From Blasia pusilla (lineage: Eukaryota; Marchantiophyta; Marchantiopsida; Blasiales), in contig CM114271.1 in the NCBI GenBank assembly GCA_050084515.1, forward strand, positions 10,540,001-10,604,000: DNA of 64,000 nt, read 5' to 3'. Below are positions 33,091 through 43,650 of this stretch, one piece after another. Position 1 is the first letter of the stretch. Each line of letters opens with the position of its first letter. The position numbers were made by a program, and so were the translations under genes. The notes beneath the pieces were generated by a model. The model saw only the letters and a list, made by a program, of their open reading frames with translations. It was not told the origin of the DNA and ran no database searches.

Positions 33091-35055
33091 ATTCTATAGA
33101 ATGTTAGAAGAGTTATTACATTTCACTCTTATAAGTAATTACACTCTTGCAATCGAATGTAAATGATATATTACTCCCTAGAGTAAATCCATATTTCCAT
33201 AAAATTCAAACCAAATCTATTCATTATCCATTAAGATTCAATTTTCCTTTCCATTACATATGAATCAAGACACTTCTAAATTTATATTCATCTATTATGA
33301 TATTAAATAAAAATGAAATTAATAAGTAAATTTAGTTTCTATTCCACCCAAGTCCCTTTCAAATTCTACCCCATGCAATATTGATTGGAGGATAAAATTC
33401 ATACATTATTTTTCTTTACAATTCAATTGAAACATGTATTTTCTTTCATTAATTTTGGAAAAAAAATTCATCCCTTTTCCAATCCCAATCTTCCAATAAA
33501 TAAAAGAAAATTGTTTCTTTTGATGAGATTAGTAATTTTTAAGAAGTTAATATTAAAAAAATTAAATTTATATCGAAAAAATTATTCAATTATGTATTTT
33601 CAACCTTATCCAAGGATTTATAACCCAAGAGAAAATTTTCATTCATGGCATGATTCACTTCATGGAAAACATTCGTGAACGGCTCACGCTCACAAATTTC
33701 TTTGGACTATTTTGAAATTTTTTGAAAATGTTTTACAACAAATGAAGAGTACCCCACAAGACATCCAGATTGAGAGAAACCTAATATATATGTACTTTAC
33801 AGACATATAAGTATCGACTCATTGTCTCTAATCTGATTCATTATCCGATATGTGTAAAACTGATGCAAGCTTCTCACCATTTCTTCCTCTTCCCCTAACT
33901 CTAGTTGCGCACGTCCCGCCTCCACAAGGAACAATCCTTTCCAATTCAACATCACCATCATCACTATATTGTGTTGACAAGGAACAATCCTTTCCAACTC
34001 AACATCACCATCATCACTATCTTGTGTTGACTATGTCGGAAACACTTCCCACTCCCTCAAATTAAATGCTTTTGACCTTCGAAAGTAAAATACATTATTT
34101 TGAAACTTCCCATAAGATGTTAGAATTTCTTATGAAAGAAGCTCACACTTTCACTCCGTCTCTTGAAATTCGAAATGATCATTGACTTTTGAAATACAAG
34201 ATTTGGCGTATCTCCAATCTGACTGCAAGTCCATACACCCATACTTCATTTTTCCTGAAAGATTGTACTATGACCCCCAAACGCGATGAAGATGTGTCCT
34301 TACATGGTCATTGCTCAGATTTGCAGCAATGAGAACTCAGATTTGCAGACTTCTACTGCTGTGGTAGGACAGATTACACAATAGTCGTGCGCAGCAACAC
34401 AACCTTTGACCATTGCGTACTAAGTCACTTACTACGATTGTGTAGTAGTCGCTGGTTTGAATTGTCGGTGCAATTCACACACATCACCAGCCAAGAAAGA
34501 ATTCTAACCTCGGAAAAGTGCCACATGATGCCCAGAAATGATTCGTATCTCACAAGAGTTAAAAGGAAGTAATAGTCAAGATTTCACCAGCTGAAATTCT
34601 CCTAGCACAAACCCACTGAAATTAAAATTATGTGCTACAACCCAGTCATGGCTTCAAAGAACACACCAACTTGGACTTGAATGAGAGAAGCAGACCATGT
34701 TCCATAAGGATTCAATGATATCAGAATGCTCATCACTCTCTTCCCAGTCCAAGAAGACATGCTATAGATTCAAAGCTGCAAATGACATGCAGTCCAAAAA
34801 GAGGCTGTTGCCCTGATCTGGATATCAGGATCAACTATCATCCACTTCCAACAACACCCTCAAGGACATGCCATGTAGATGTCATTGATTTGACTTTCAC
34901 TACACATAAGGAGCTTTTTCCACCGGGGGAAAAAGCTTGATGTTCAGCTCTACACTGGCTGAAATAAACACATATACTACAGACGCAGGGCCCAAGGGGC
35001 TGAGTTAGATTTCATGGATAGACTGAATTGCTGCCTACTTCAAAGCATCTACCCA
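33091..35055. other. AT-rich intergenic DNA, no gene recognised
   Basis: Strongly AT-rich at 33100-33660, more balanced after. A 53-bp tandem duplication (AAGGAACAATCCTTTCCAA at about 33925 and 33978, each followed by CATCACCATCATCACTAT) is the only repeat noted. No conserved protein frame. Confidence 0.6.
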
Positions 35056-35059
35056 CAAC

Positions 35060-35975
35060 TTGCTAGGAAGTATCTCCACAAGACCTCTAAATTTCATGGA
35101 CCAAGTACATGGCAGAACAAATAGACCGAATTACTGCATGCTCCATTGGATCCTACACGACCTTGCCAGGAAGCATCTCCACAAGACTGAATTTCATAGA
35201 CCAGGTACAAAGTAGAACTGATAACCGAACTGCTGCATACTTCACTCGATTCCATACAACCTGCCAGGCAGCCTCTCCACAAGGCTAAATTTCATCTACC
35301 AAGTACAAGGCAGAAACGACGGACTGAACTGCTGCGTACTTTACTGGATCCCCAACAACCTTGCCTGGCGGCATTTCTACGATACTTGACTTCTTCCACC
35401 AAGTACAAGCAAAACCGACACACGTTTACTGCTGCATAAATCACTGGAACCACCACGACCTTGCCAGGAGGCATCTCCACAAGACTAATTTCGTGGACCA
35501 TGTACAAAGCGGAATCGATAGACCGAACTGCTGCATACTTCACTGGATCCACCACAACCTTGCCAGGAAGCATCTCCACAAAACTAAATTTCATGGACCA
35601 AGTTAAAGAAAAAACGGATGAGTGAACAGCGGGATACTTCACTCGATTCTTTCCAACCTTGCCTGGCAGCATCTCTACACGGCTATAATTCATTCACCAA
35701 GTACAAGGCCGGACTGATAGGCTGAACTGATGCATACTTCTCTGCATCCTCCACAACCTTGACTGGAAGCATTTCCACAGACTAAATTTCATCCTCAAAG
35801 TTCCAAGGAGAAATTCGACAGACTGAACTGCTTCATCCTTCCCTGGAACCCCCACAACCTCGTCTGGCAGCATCTGCACAGGACTAAATGTCATCCACCG
35901 AGAACAAGGCAAAACCGATAGATTGGACTGCTGCACACTTCGCTGGATCCCCTATAACCTTGCCTGTCGGCGGCT
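35060..35975. repeat. 99-100-bp tandem repeat, about nine copies
   Basis: CCTTGCC or a close variant recurs at 35161, about 35259, 35359, 35459, 35558, 35657, 35757, 35858 and 35958. Units share GACCGAACTGCTGCATACTT, CACTGGATCC, GGAAGCATCTCCACA and AATTTCATGGACCAAGTAC. Because the unit is close to a multiple of three, long frames appear on the minus strand, but they differ between units by stops and shifts and are not convincing genes. The array lies about 200 bases beyond the EIF1AD stop. Confidence 0.9.
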
Positions 35976-36178
35976 CTGAGAAGTTGAGAGCGCACGAAAG
36001 AAGGACCCAACATTCCCATCCAAAGCGGTAGCGTTCCTCAATCTGCAATTATCAATTTGCACAACCTTTCTTATCCCCTCCCATCGAGTAAACACACGCT
36101 CCAGTCGTCCTGACGTGGTGACAATGCGACTTTGAGTGGTAGCTGTTCGACCTGATCTCGGTCACACATTGAGGGCTT

Positions 36179-37339
36179 CTACTCATCATCGCTGTCACTT
36201 TCTGAATTCTCAACCAGACTCATGGCATGCCTCCTGTTCAGATTGGCTTCCAAGGGTGGTAGCCCATCGTCCTCATGATCGCTCTCCTCCTCATCAGGGT
36301 CAAGCTTTGAAGACTCTCTTGATTTCATGGAGATTGGATCATCTGGTTTCTCTACAGAGTTTGGGCCCAAAACTTTCACTCTCCCAGAATCGAAACTTTC
36401 CTTCCTGCAAGCCACAGAATTATATGCCAACCATGAAGCATAAGCGTTTACAGCTTTGCTATCTCTCACGGGAATTCTCACTGTATCTGACCGCTAACTT
36501 TTCTCAGCTGGTCACATCCACGTCACTGCCGTTCAGCCTGAAGTGATGGATGCATTGCAATAGAAAAGCTTCTCTAATGGCCTTTACAAATTGGAAGAAA
36601 AGTAGGAATAGTACCAATGTGGAGTCTTTCTGAGAGCGCGGATATGCTCGTCATACAGTATTTGGGCAACCGTTCCTGTCACTTTGTTACCAGCTTCCAT
36701 CGCTTTCTCTCTATCCCCTTCGTCGACTATGACGAAATTGCCTGCCAAAAGATGGCATCCGAAATGAACTCAGCTCGAGCTCCAGAATCCATTCTCAATT
36801 CAAGGCTGCCCTTCAGTAACCACAAATTACTGAGATAATGCCGAAATGATGAATTTACAAACAATCGTGAACTACGATGTACTCATCAAGCGACAAAGGC
36901 ACGACTTGTGATCTACAGCTCGAGATCGAGTAATTCGTACTATCTTCGGAGCTGCGGGCAAGAAAGAATCACCAGAGAGGCACCATCCCGTGCACCCACC
37001 TCGTTTGATCCACATACTCTTGTGGAACTTTGCAGGAAGCATACACAACGTCTTCTGTGCCTCAGAGTCCTCCACCTGCATGAGGGACAACAGTTTCAAT
37101 TTCTCTTGAGAAAGATTGTCAAAGGGCCATGGGAACAGATGGCTAGGCTCACAAAATTGTAGTGGTTAACCAGCTCACAGGAATTCCACTCGTGAGAAAT
37201 GTTCCACCAGGACGAAGAGACATACCTCTATCAAATTGTTGCCACGCATTGCCACCACCCGCATGAGAATCTGCCCGGGCACAGGCTCCGGGCATCCTTC
37301 CAACGCTTCTTGCTTCAAGTTCTTCCTCCCCCTACTCAT
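36179..37339 (-). CDS. EIF1AD: EIF1AD-like RNA-binding protein (eIF1A-type S1/OB domain)
   Basis: Four exons join with correct phases: 37339-37226, 37075-37000, 36741-36615 and 36404-36179, giving 180 residues. The start MSRGRKNLKQEA is followed by an OB/S1-type fold: ILMRVVAMRGNNLIE, LPAKFHKSMWIKRG, NFVIVDEG and KVTGTVAQILYDEHIRALRK. A long acidic tail follows, with DDGLPPLEANLNRR and SESDSDDE at the end. LPAKF.KSMWIKRG and the NxNRR tail are hallmarks of the EIF1AD family, which differs from true eIF1A by its acidic C-terminus; the human member is nuclear. All splice sites are GT-AG. The gene is divergent from MED11 and shares its upstream region. Exon boundaries rest on phase and similarity, not on transcripts. 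The gene appears intact. Confidence 0.92.
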
Positions 37340-37899
37340 TGGCCTCTCCAGAAAATGCCACTACCAGTCTCGTCCTAGCAGCCGTCTCCACAGCTCCTTG
37401 AGTTATGGACGGAAACTGAAAGGATTTCCTCCTGCGCTCAACCATACACCAACAGCTCGCTCCAAGCACGCCTGTGAAATACACCACCATCAATCATATC
37501 CTTGTGTTGTCCTGGGCACCGACACCCACACCTGAGCACATGGCTGCAAATCCACGCGTTTCTCTTCCGGTTTCATGAAGTGCATCGGCCAAGCACTAAC
37601 ATGATAGGCAGCACAACCCAGCTAAGAAACTCTTCGTCTTACTTTACGTAGAGTTGAGCATTCTTTCGAGGGATATATTATGCACGCTTCATTCTCTTTC
37701 TCTAGTCCATGGCCCCTGAGTAGTGCTGCCTAAAGTGTCGGAGCTGCTGCAACAATACTAGGGTTAGGGTTTAGTTGCAAACCCTGAGATAGCCATCTAG
37801 AATGTTTGCGTAAGCCCAGGACATCGGCTCTAGAATTTGTCTTCGTCGTTTTGCTGTAGAAGTGGCTGGTGGGTTCGGCACTGTGATCGTTCACGAACG
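37340..37899. promoter_or_regulatory. Shared head-to-head promoter of EIF1AD and MED11 with telo-box
   Basis: 560 bases separate the two start codons. CTAGGGTTAGGGTTTA at 37758-37773 contains a telo-box (AGGGTTTA, complement AAACCCT), common upstream of plant ribosomal and housekeeping genes. I saw no clear TATA box, which fits a bidirectional housekeeping promoter. Confidence 0.65.
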
Positions 37900-39025
37900 A
37901 TGGCAGGGCTCACGGCCACACCTGGAGCCCCATCGACGTCTCTTCAACGCTTATACCATGTAGAAAAGGTGGGTGTTTCAATTTCAGCCATCGTCTTATT
38001 TCGCGCTTCGCAGAGTCGATGGCTTTTGTTTTTCTTGTGGTTAGTGGTGACCTCTTTTCTCGTGATTGAACTGGAAATTCACATGAGAAAGTGTGCCACA
38101 AGACTCGAAATCTCGGTAGAATTTGTTTGGCCTGTGGGGCCTTATGAAGCTCCGTCTGCGACAGGCAGGCCACGATGGCCTTGTTGTCTAGAACGCGGTG
38201 GCTATAGGTGAAGAGGTGCCGCAGGAAAGCAGTCACACTCGCAATTTACAAGTTCAAGATACCTCATTGATAAACTTCCATGGATTAGTCACTTGTTCGG
38301 GGAACGTTAAGTCAGTGTGATGTGTGGCAGAGGATAGTACATACGGTCGACTTGGCCGGTGGTGTCATGGAGGAACTAGCAAAGGCAGGGGGTCCAAGAA
38401 GTGACGTCGTCGCTGCCCAGTGTCACGAATTCATGCAAGCTGTGAAGGTAAAATCAAACCATTCACTCCTGCAATCTTTTTCCACCAAGGCACAACCTGA
38501 TTTATTCATGAGGAATCTTGTATCATCAATCCAGTCACTGAGAGGCGAGGTTTACCATCTGCGATTTGCTCTCATTTCAGCAAGTCCCAGCACTGTCCCA
38601 GCATCCAGTTTTCTGAGGTTTTGGGTGCATGTTGTGTCGGTCTTCAACTAAGTCTCGATGTAGTTGCAAAGTTTTTAGCTGCAACAAGAGTTGTCCAACC
38701 AGAAGATTTCACTTTTTACGACTCTCAAGAGGCTTTTCAAGATGTCCACTGAAGCGAATTCTATTTTCCTGCGTTTGTTTTAATTCTTAAGTTCTCCTTA
38801 ATTGAATTGGCGTTGCAGGAGATTCAGATGACTTTACGAGATGAAATTAAGAGCATGTGTGAATATCGACCTTACGAGAACAACGACTATGCAGCGAGAA
38901 CAGCTACTGAAATCAGTGTGAGGAAAGTGGATAGCATACTCGGGCACCTTAATAGTATGCAAGAGGTTGCAAATCAGTATCAGGCTTTGAAACCTACTGA
39001 GATTTCTGTAGCTCCAAGAATATAA
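37900..39025 (+). CDS. MED11: Mediator complex subunit 11
   Basis: Three exons join in phase 0: 37900-37968, 38331-38447 and 38819-39025, giving 130 residues. Exon 1 encodes TSLQRLYHVEK, exon 2 RIVHTVDLAGGVMEELAKA and CHEFMQAVK, and exon 3 EIQMTLRDEIKSMCEYRPYE followed by YAARTATEISVRKVD. The pattern SLQRL..VEK-I....LAGGVMEEL....EFM..-I..TLR.EIK..CEYRP-E is that of plant MED11, a small helical subunit of the Mediator head module that pairs with MED22 and contacts general transcription factors. Length is slightly above the roughly 115 residues I recall for flowering plants, mostly from the C-terminal extension. GT-AG splice sites are present throughout, and the gene looks intact. Confidence 0.93.
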
Positions 39026-39983
39026 CAGATCACTTCCAACATTGTTGTATATTCCAACCCTGTCTAAATCATACTGTAGATAGAGAGTCTAGAGGATTAG
39101 AACATGAAGCACTCTGGTTTGACTTAGAATGATCCTCCACCCTTGCTATTTCCATGGGATCATATGGAGTTTCTTCACGAAAGTGTTAAGACCCCTCAAG
39201 TATTCCATTTCTCACTTAGGTTACTACTTTTTTCTGTTCTCTGAATGATCTCCACGCGTAAGATTGGGGCCTGAACCCAATTTCAGATCCTCGTTGTTTT
39301 TTAGTCGCCTTTATTCAATTCTGGTTTGCAATGCAGCATCCCAGAGTCATGAACCGGCAGCTCAGTATAGACTTCGCAAACACGCCGCATTCAGGAAACA
39401 AGAGCATCTTCACTAACTTCCACTATCGTGGCCACTGATCGGGGCCCCGGGATCCTTTCCCCGAGCAATGAACTACCACCTCAAAACCATTTAGACCTTG
39501 TGGAAAGAGGATCTAAGTTGTTGTTTTCGTCAAGTATATAATGCCGGACACGGTCCGCAAGAGAAGCATTTTAAGACGTTTTCCCTCTTCTTCACGTTTC
39601 ATTCTCGCGGTGTGGTGAGTCCTACCGTGGGAGATGTTTCCATATGGTTTGTGATAAGTAATTTTTTTGTTAAAGGCCCCCCCGACTCTTCTCGGGGGGT
39701 CCTTCAACCAAAATAAAATCTCGATAATTCTTTTCGTGACTCGATTTTCACGACAACGAGTTCCATTCCGAGCATCCAACAAAACTACGAAGGGTGGGGT
39801 TTTCCGTTGGGTATTGAAATCGGTCTTGTGCTACAATGGCACTCGGTTCCACATACATGGCTCACTAATGCTTGGTTGTGATGACGCATTGGAGTTGCTC
39901 CAAGCTGGTGAGGTCTTGTAGAGATTATTGGTGAGCTTAGACAGATTGAAACCAAAAACATGAACCTAGATCCATTGATACTT

Positions 39984-40026
39984 AAGGTAATGTCCAGCTA
40001 TTGTTGCAATAGCTGGACATTACCTT
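39984..40026. repeat. Perfect 20-bp hairpin with 3-nt loop
   Basis: 39984-40003 and 40007-40026 are exact complements around TTG. The surrounding DNA is non-coding. Confidence 0.95.
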
Positions 40027-40346
40027 GAGAGTTTGGTACTTGAGTAAAATGGAGAAGTCATCATTTAGCGATAGAATAGGGGCTTAAGTCGGCCAATTTT
40101 CAAGTAGTACGGGGGAGAGAAACAACTTTTCACTAACATGTATGCATTTGATGACTTTGGATCTACGGTAGGTCGCAATCGAGGTCATGTTATGTACAAT
40201 GTATACTATTACTGCCAACATGGTATCTCAAATGAGGCAGTAGAGTTCTACACTTACTAGTTTGAAGTGCCCTTGGGATTCCATAATTTGGTAGGTGTAA
40301 AATCCAGCATAGGCTTTCGGAGAGGGAAACTGGTCATGAATGAAAA

Positions 40347-40620
40347 GATTTATTTGGTTCTTCCCCATAAATGGAGGAGTGGGGATTACTTTTAGAGAAG
40401 TGGGATTAAGAAGGTTACTACTACTTTAAATAAAGGAGACGTGGAGGTTCTTAGAAAGGGAATGAAATTATTTGGTCATAAACAAGAAGATTTATTTGGT
40501 ACTTCCCCATAAATGGAGGAGCGGGGATTACTTTTAGAAAAGTGGGATTAAGAAGGTTACTACTACTTTAAATAAAGGAGCCGTGGAGGTTCTTAGAAAG
40601 GGAATGAAACTATTTGGGAC
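40347..40620. repeat. 142-bp tandem duplication
   Basis: GATTTATTTGGT starts at 40347 and again at 40489. Both are followed by CCCCATAAATGGAGGAG and GGGATTAAGAAGGTTACTAC, with only a few substitutions between copies. Confidence 0.92.
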
Positions 40621-43600
40621 TAGGGAGTGGAGGAGTGGGATGTTTATTAAGAGTTAGAATCCAAAAAATTTGTTTACATAAAATCCATAATCTATCTTAT
40701 TACTCGAGAGTGCCCTTTTAGGGATGGCATGTGTCTTTTTGGGCCAATAGCCTTTTAGGTTGTATTCTCCTATATTCTCTCTTTTGAACTCCGAGCTGCA
40801 ATTCGGAGTTCGGATGCCTTTCCTCCTTACATAGCACAAGCATTGGCTAGTTTTTTTTTAAAGAGCAACATTATAATGCTCAACACATACATGGTGAGTA
40901 GTCTATGTAGTTAGCACTCACGCATAAACCAAAAGATGACAACATGCTATGTCGTCTAATATTTAGTCACCTTCCTACAATCCATAAGATGAAGAGTTAT
41001 CTTGTAACCCATCCACCAAATCTATATATATTTGGGAAAAAAACAAATCGTCCATGAGGCACCAAGTCAAGAGGTGGTGTCAAACTCGACGCAGGCCATC
41101 CCCTTGATCATAAACTACCATTGTGATTGCTCCCTCATCAAACCAACACAAACATACATCTCATGTGTAGAAGAACCACTTCCAAGCCTAGATCAATGTG
41201 AACACTCCAATCAAAGTTCCAAAGATGGCATGCATGGGATACAATTATACACATGATTTTTCCAAATGGTACCATCATGACCCTTTAACACAAAGACTCC
41301 TAAAGGCATAACCTCTCCCACACGCATAATAATGTGTCTTGCCATCATGCCCAATATCTTTGGTATTTTCTATTAAAGATAGACATACTTGTTAAAATCA
41401 AACCTCCAAATATCTGGTTGATAATCACCTCCCCAAATGGTCACATATCTCAAATACACTTGGGGATAGATATAATAAGATGAGATATGGACATTATAGT
41501 CCAAAGAAGATCTTCTCATGCTCTGAGAATATGACACGCGATATAAGGATGGGTAGATATATATGTCATGGTAGGTAGGGATACGTGCTTATCTGGAGTT
41601 AGAGAGACCTAGCCACTAGCTAGGAGGGCGATTGGAGATATTTTGATTCTTATTGTCTCGTTGTGTGGATTCCAGGAGTTAGCATAAGATCGTGTGTGTT
41701 TGAATGTGCATTCGGTAACAACCATGTATGTTGTATAGGGATATGTATGCGCATGACAAAGACAATAAGACAAAATAAAAACATCCTTCGATTTTTCCTT
41801 GAATCAGAAATTGAATGGAATAAGAAAATGATTTTTCAATTAATAATTTATATTATAAGGAATGACTCTAATTCTCTATAATAAATAATAATAATATGAG
41901 AAAATATCCAAAAAATAAATTTATTCCTTTACTCATATTTAACTGGAGGGGAAAATAAAATTTAATGATTAAGGAGTAGATTTTTTTTTAATTTTATGGG
42001 AAGATGTAGTTATTTAGGGGAGTGGAATATCATTTTAATTTTAAGTGAGGAGTGGAATTACTTAGAATAGTAAAATGTTATTACTCTTCTAAGATTTAAG
42101 AAATCAAAATTTAGATTTAAAATTTCATATGAAAAATAAGATTATTAAAAAAATCATGTCAATTTATATTCCATATTTTGGGAAAGGAAAGGGAATGGGA
42201 AAAAGAAATAATATAGTTACTTAAAATTAACTTATAATTTAGTTAATGAATGTTATTTTGGTAGGAAGAATGGAAAAACAAGAATAGAAATGAGAGGAAT
42301 TGGTTTAAGAAGGCCTCCTTACAAACTAATGTAACCCATAGTCCTTGGAAATATTTTAATTTAATGGAAATGGTTTAAACTTCTGTGGAAGAAATAAATT
42401 ATTGAAAAGAGTTAGATATCATTTAAAAGTGAAATGCATAACTTTTAAAATTTTTAAAATTTGAGATTATGTTTTAAATAAAAAAAATATTTAAAAATTA
42501 AGAAAACACAATTTCGTGCTCAAACACGGCATGCTTTTTCAAAACAAGGTGTAACACTATTTTTAATTTTTTTTTTCATATATGACACAAGGACAGTCTG
42601 TACGGGGATACTAGGGAACAACGATCTCGGGCTGCCAGACACTCCCACATTCTCGTGGAAGCAATGCTCTAGGGCAGCGCGAGCGGCCAATGGGAGACAA
42701 GAGTCGTGTGTTCGCAGACAGACTGGCAGCTTCCGCACACGTGGCAGAGAAAATAGCCTTCATTGGGTCACTCACAGCTTGTTTTACTGTGTCATTCTAT
42801 AAGAACACTTATGCTGTGACCTCGAGCGTTCAGCACGGACGCCTAGTGGCCTCTCTCCAGGAATATAGATACCCTGATTGGAATCAGGGTCCGGGGAGTT
42901 TTTTCGCGGGACGCGGTCCATCGTCGGGAATGTCCAATCGGAAACGGTAATTCTGGATTTTGAACCGGTTTTCAGATACGAAATACAAATGACCTACTCG
43001 AATTTCAGGCAGTTTTAAATCAATCAGAAATTCCCAAATTTAACCGACTAGCAATACTCGTAACCCCGGATCTTCATGTCGAAACGGAGAGCGTGACGAG
43101 AGCTTTGTTTTGATCCGGACCTTGCTGCATGGCGTGAAGTATTTTTATTTTTATTCATCTTTTTAGAATTCGGTTCATATTAGGGTTCCAAATGTGAATA
43201 TTAGGGCTTAGCTTATTGTCATTTGGAGAAATTTCCCAAGGTAACGTCCTCTATTCACCCACCCTTCCCCTCCTTTCCCAAGTCCTTTCTTGTTTGTCGT
43301 ATTTGTCGTATGTGCTTCTCATTTTGGTTCGATTCTCGTTTGTATTTGTTACCCTTCCCGTACATACACTTTTCTTCTCATCTATTTTATCTCGAAGGGC
43401 CCATGATCTTTTCACACTCTTAGCAACTCTCGTATTCATGAGTTTATTTTTGGGAGGGGTTGGGACTAGAAGTCCTAGGTGATGTCGGTAGGTGAGAGTT
43501 TATGTTAGAGGGAGCATTACCGTGGGACGGGAAGAGAGTGGTTTGCCGGGACCGCTCGTTCGAATGGGGATGACAGGATTTGTTATTGACGGGGATTGTC

Positions 43601-43650
43601 GCACGATTTTATTGGAGGGGGCCATGTCCTCTTCTTGGTGAGTTGCATCC

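Larger units (their letters stand above)
39026..43200. other. Intergenic DNA downstream of MED11, no gene recognised
   Basis: About 4.2 kb without a conserved frame. It contains a C/G hairpin (39677-39700: CCCCCCG, 8-nt loop, CGGGGGG), a perfect 20-bp hairpin at 39984-40026 and a 142-bp tandem duplication at about 40347-40620. The stretch 41780-42520 is very AT-rich. Confidence 0.55.

Noticed and set aside
33100-33700. Organellar DNA insertion suggested by high AT content
   Set aside because: No plastid or mitochondrial gene sequence is recognisable. AT-rich intergenic DNA is sufficient.
35094-35936. Repeat protein gene on the minus strand
   Set aside because: Frames follow from a repeat unit near a multiple of three. 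Units contain stops and shifts, and no family is recognised.
36136-36546. Plus-strand gene opposite EIF1AD
   Set aside because: It is antisense to the acidic-tail exon of EIF1AD and has no recognisable protein.
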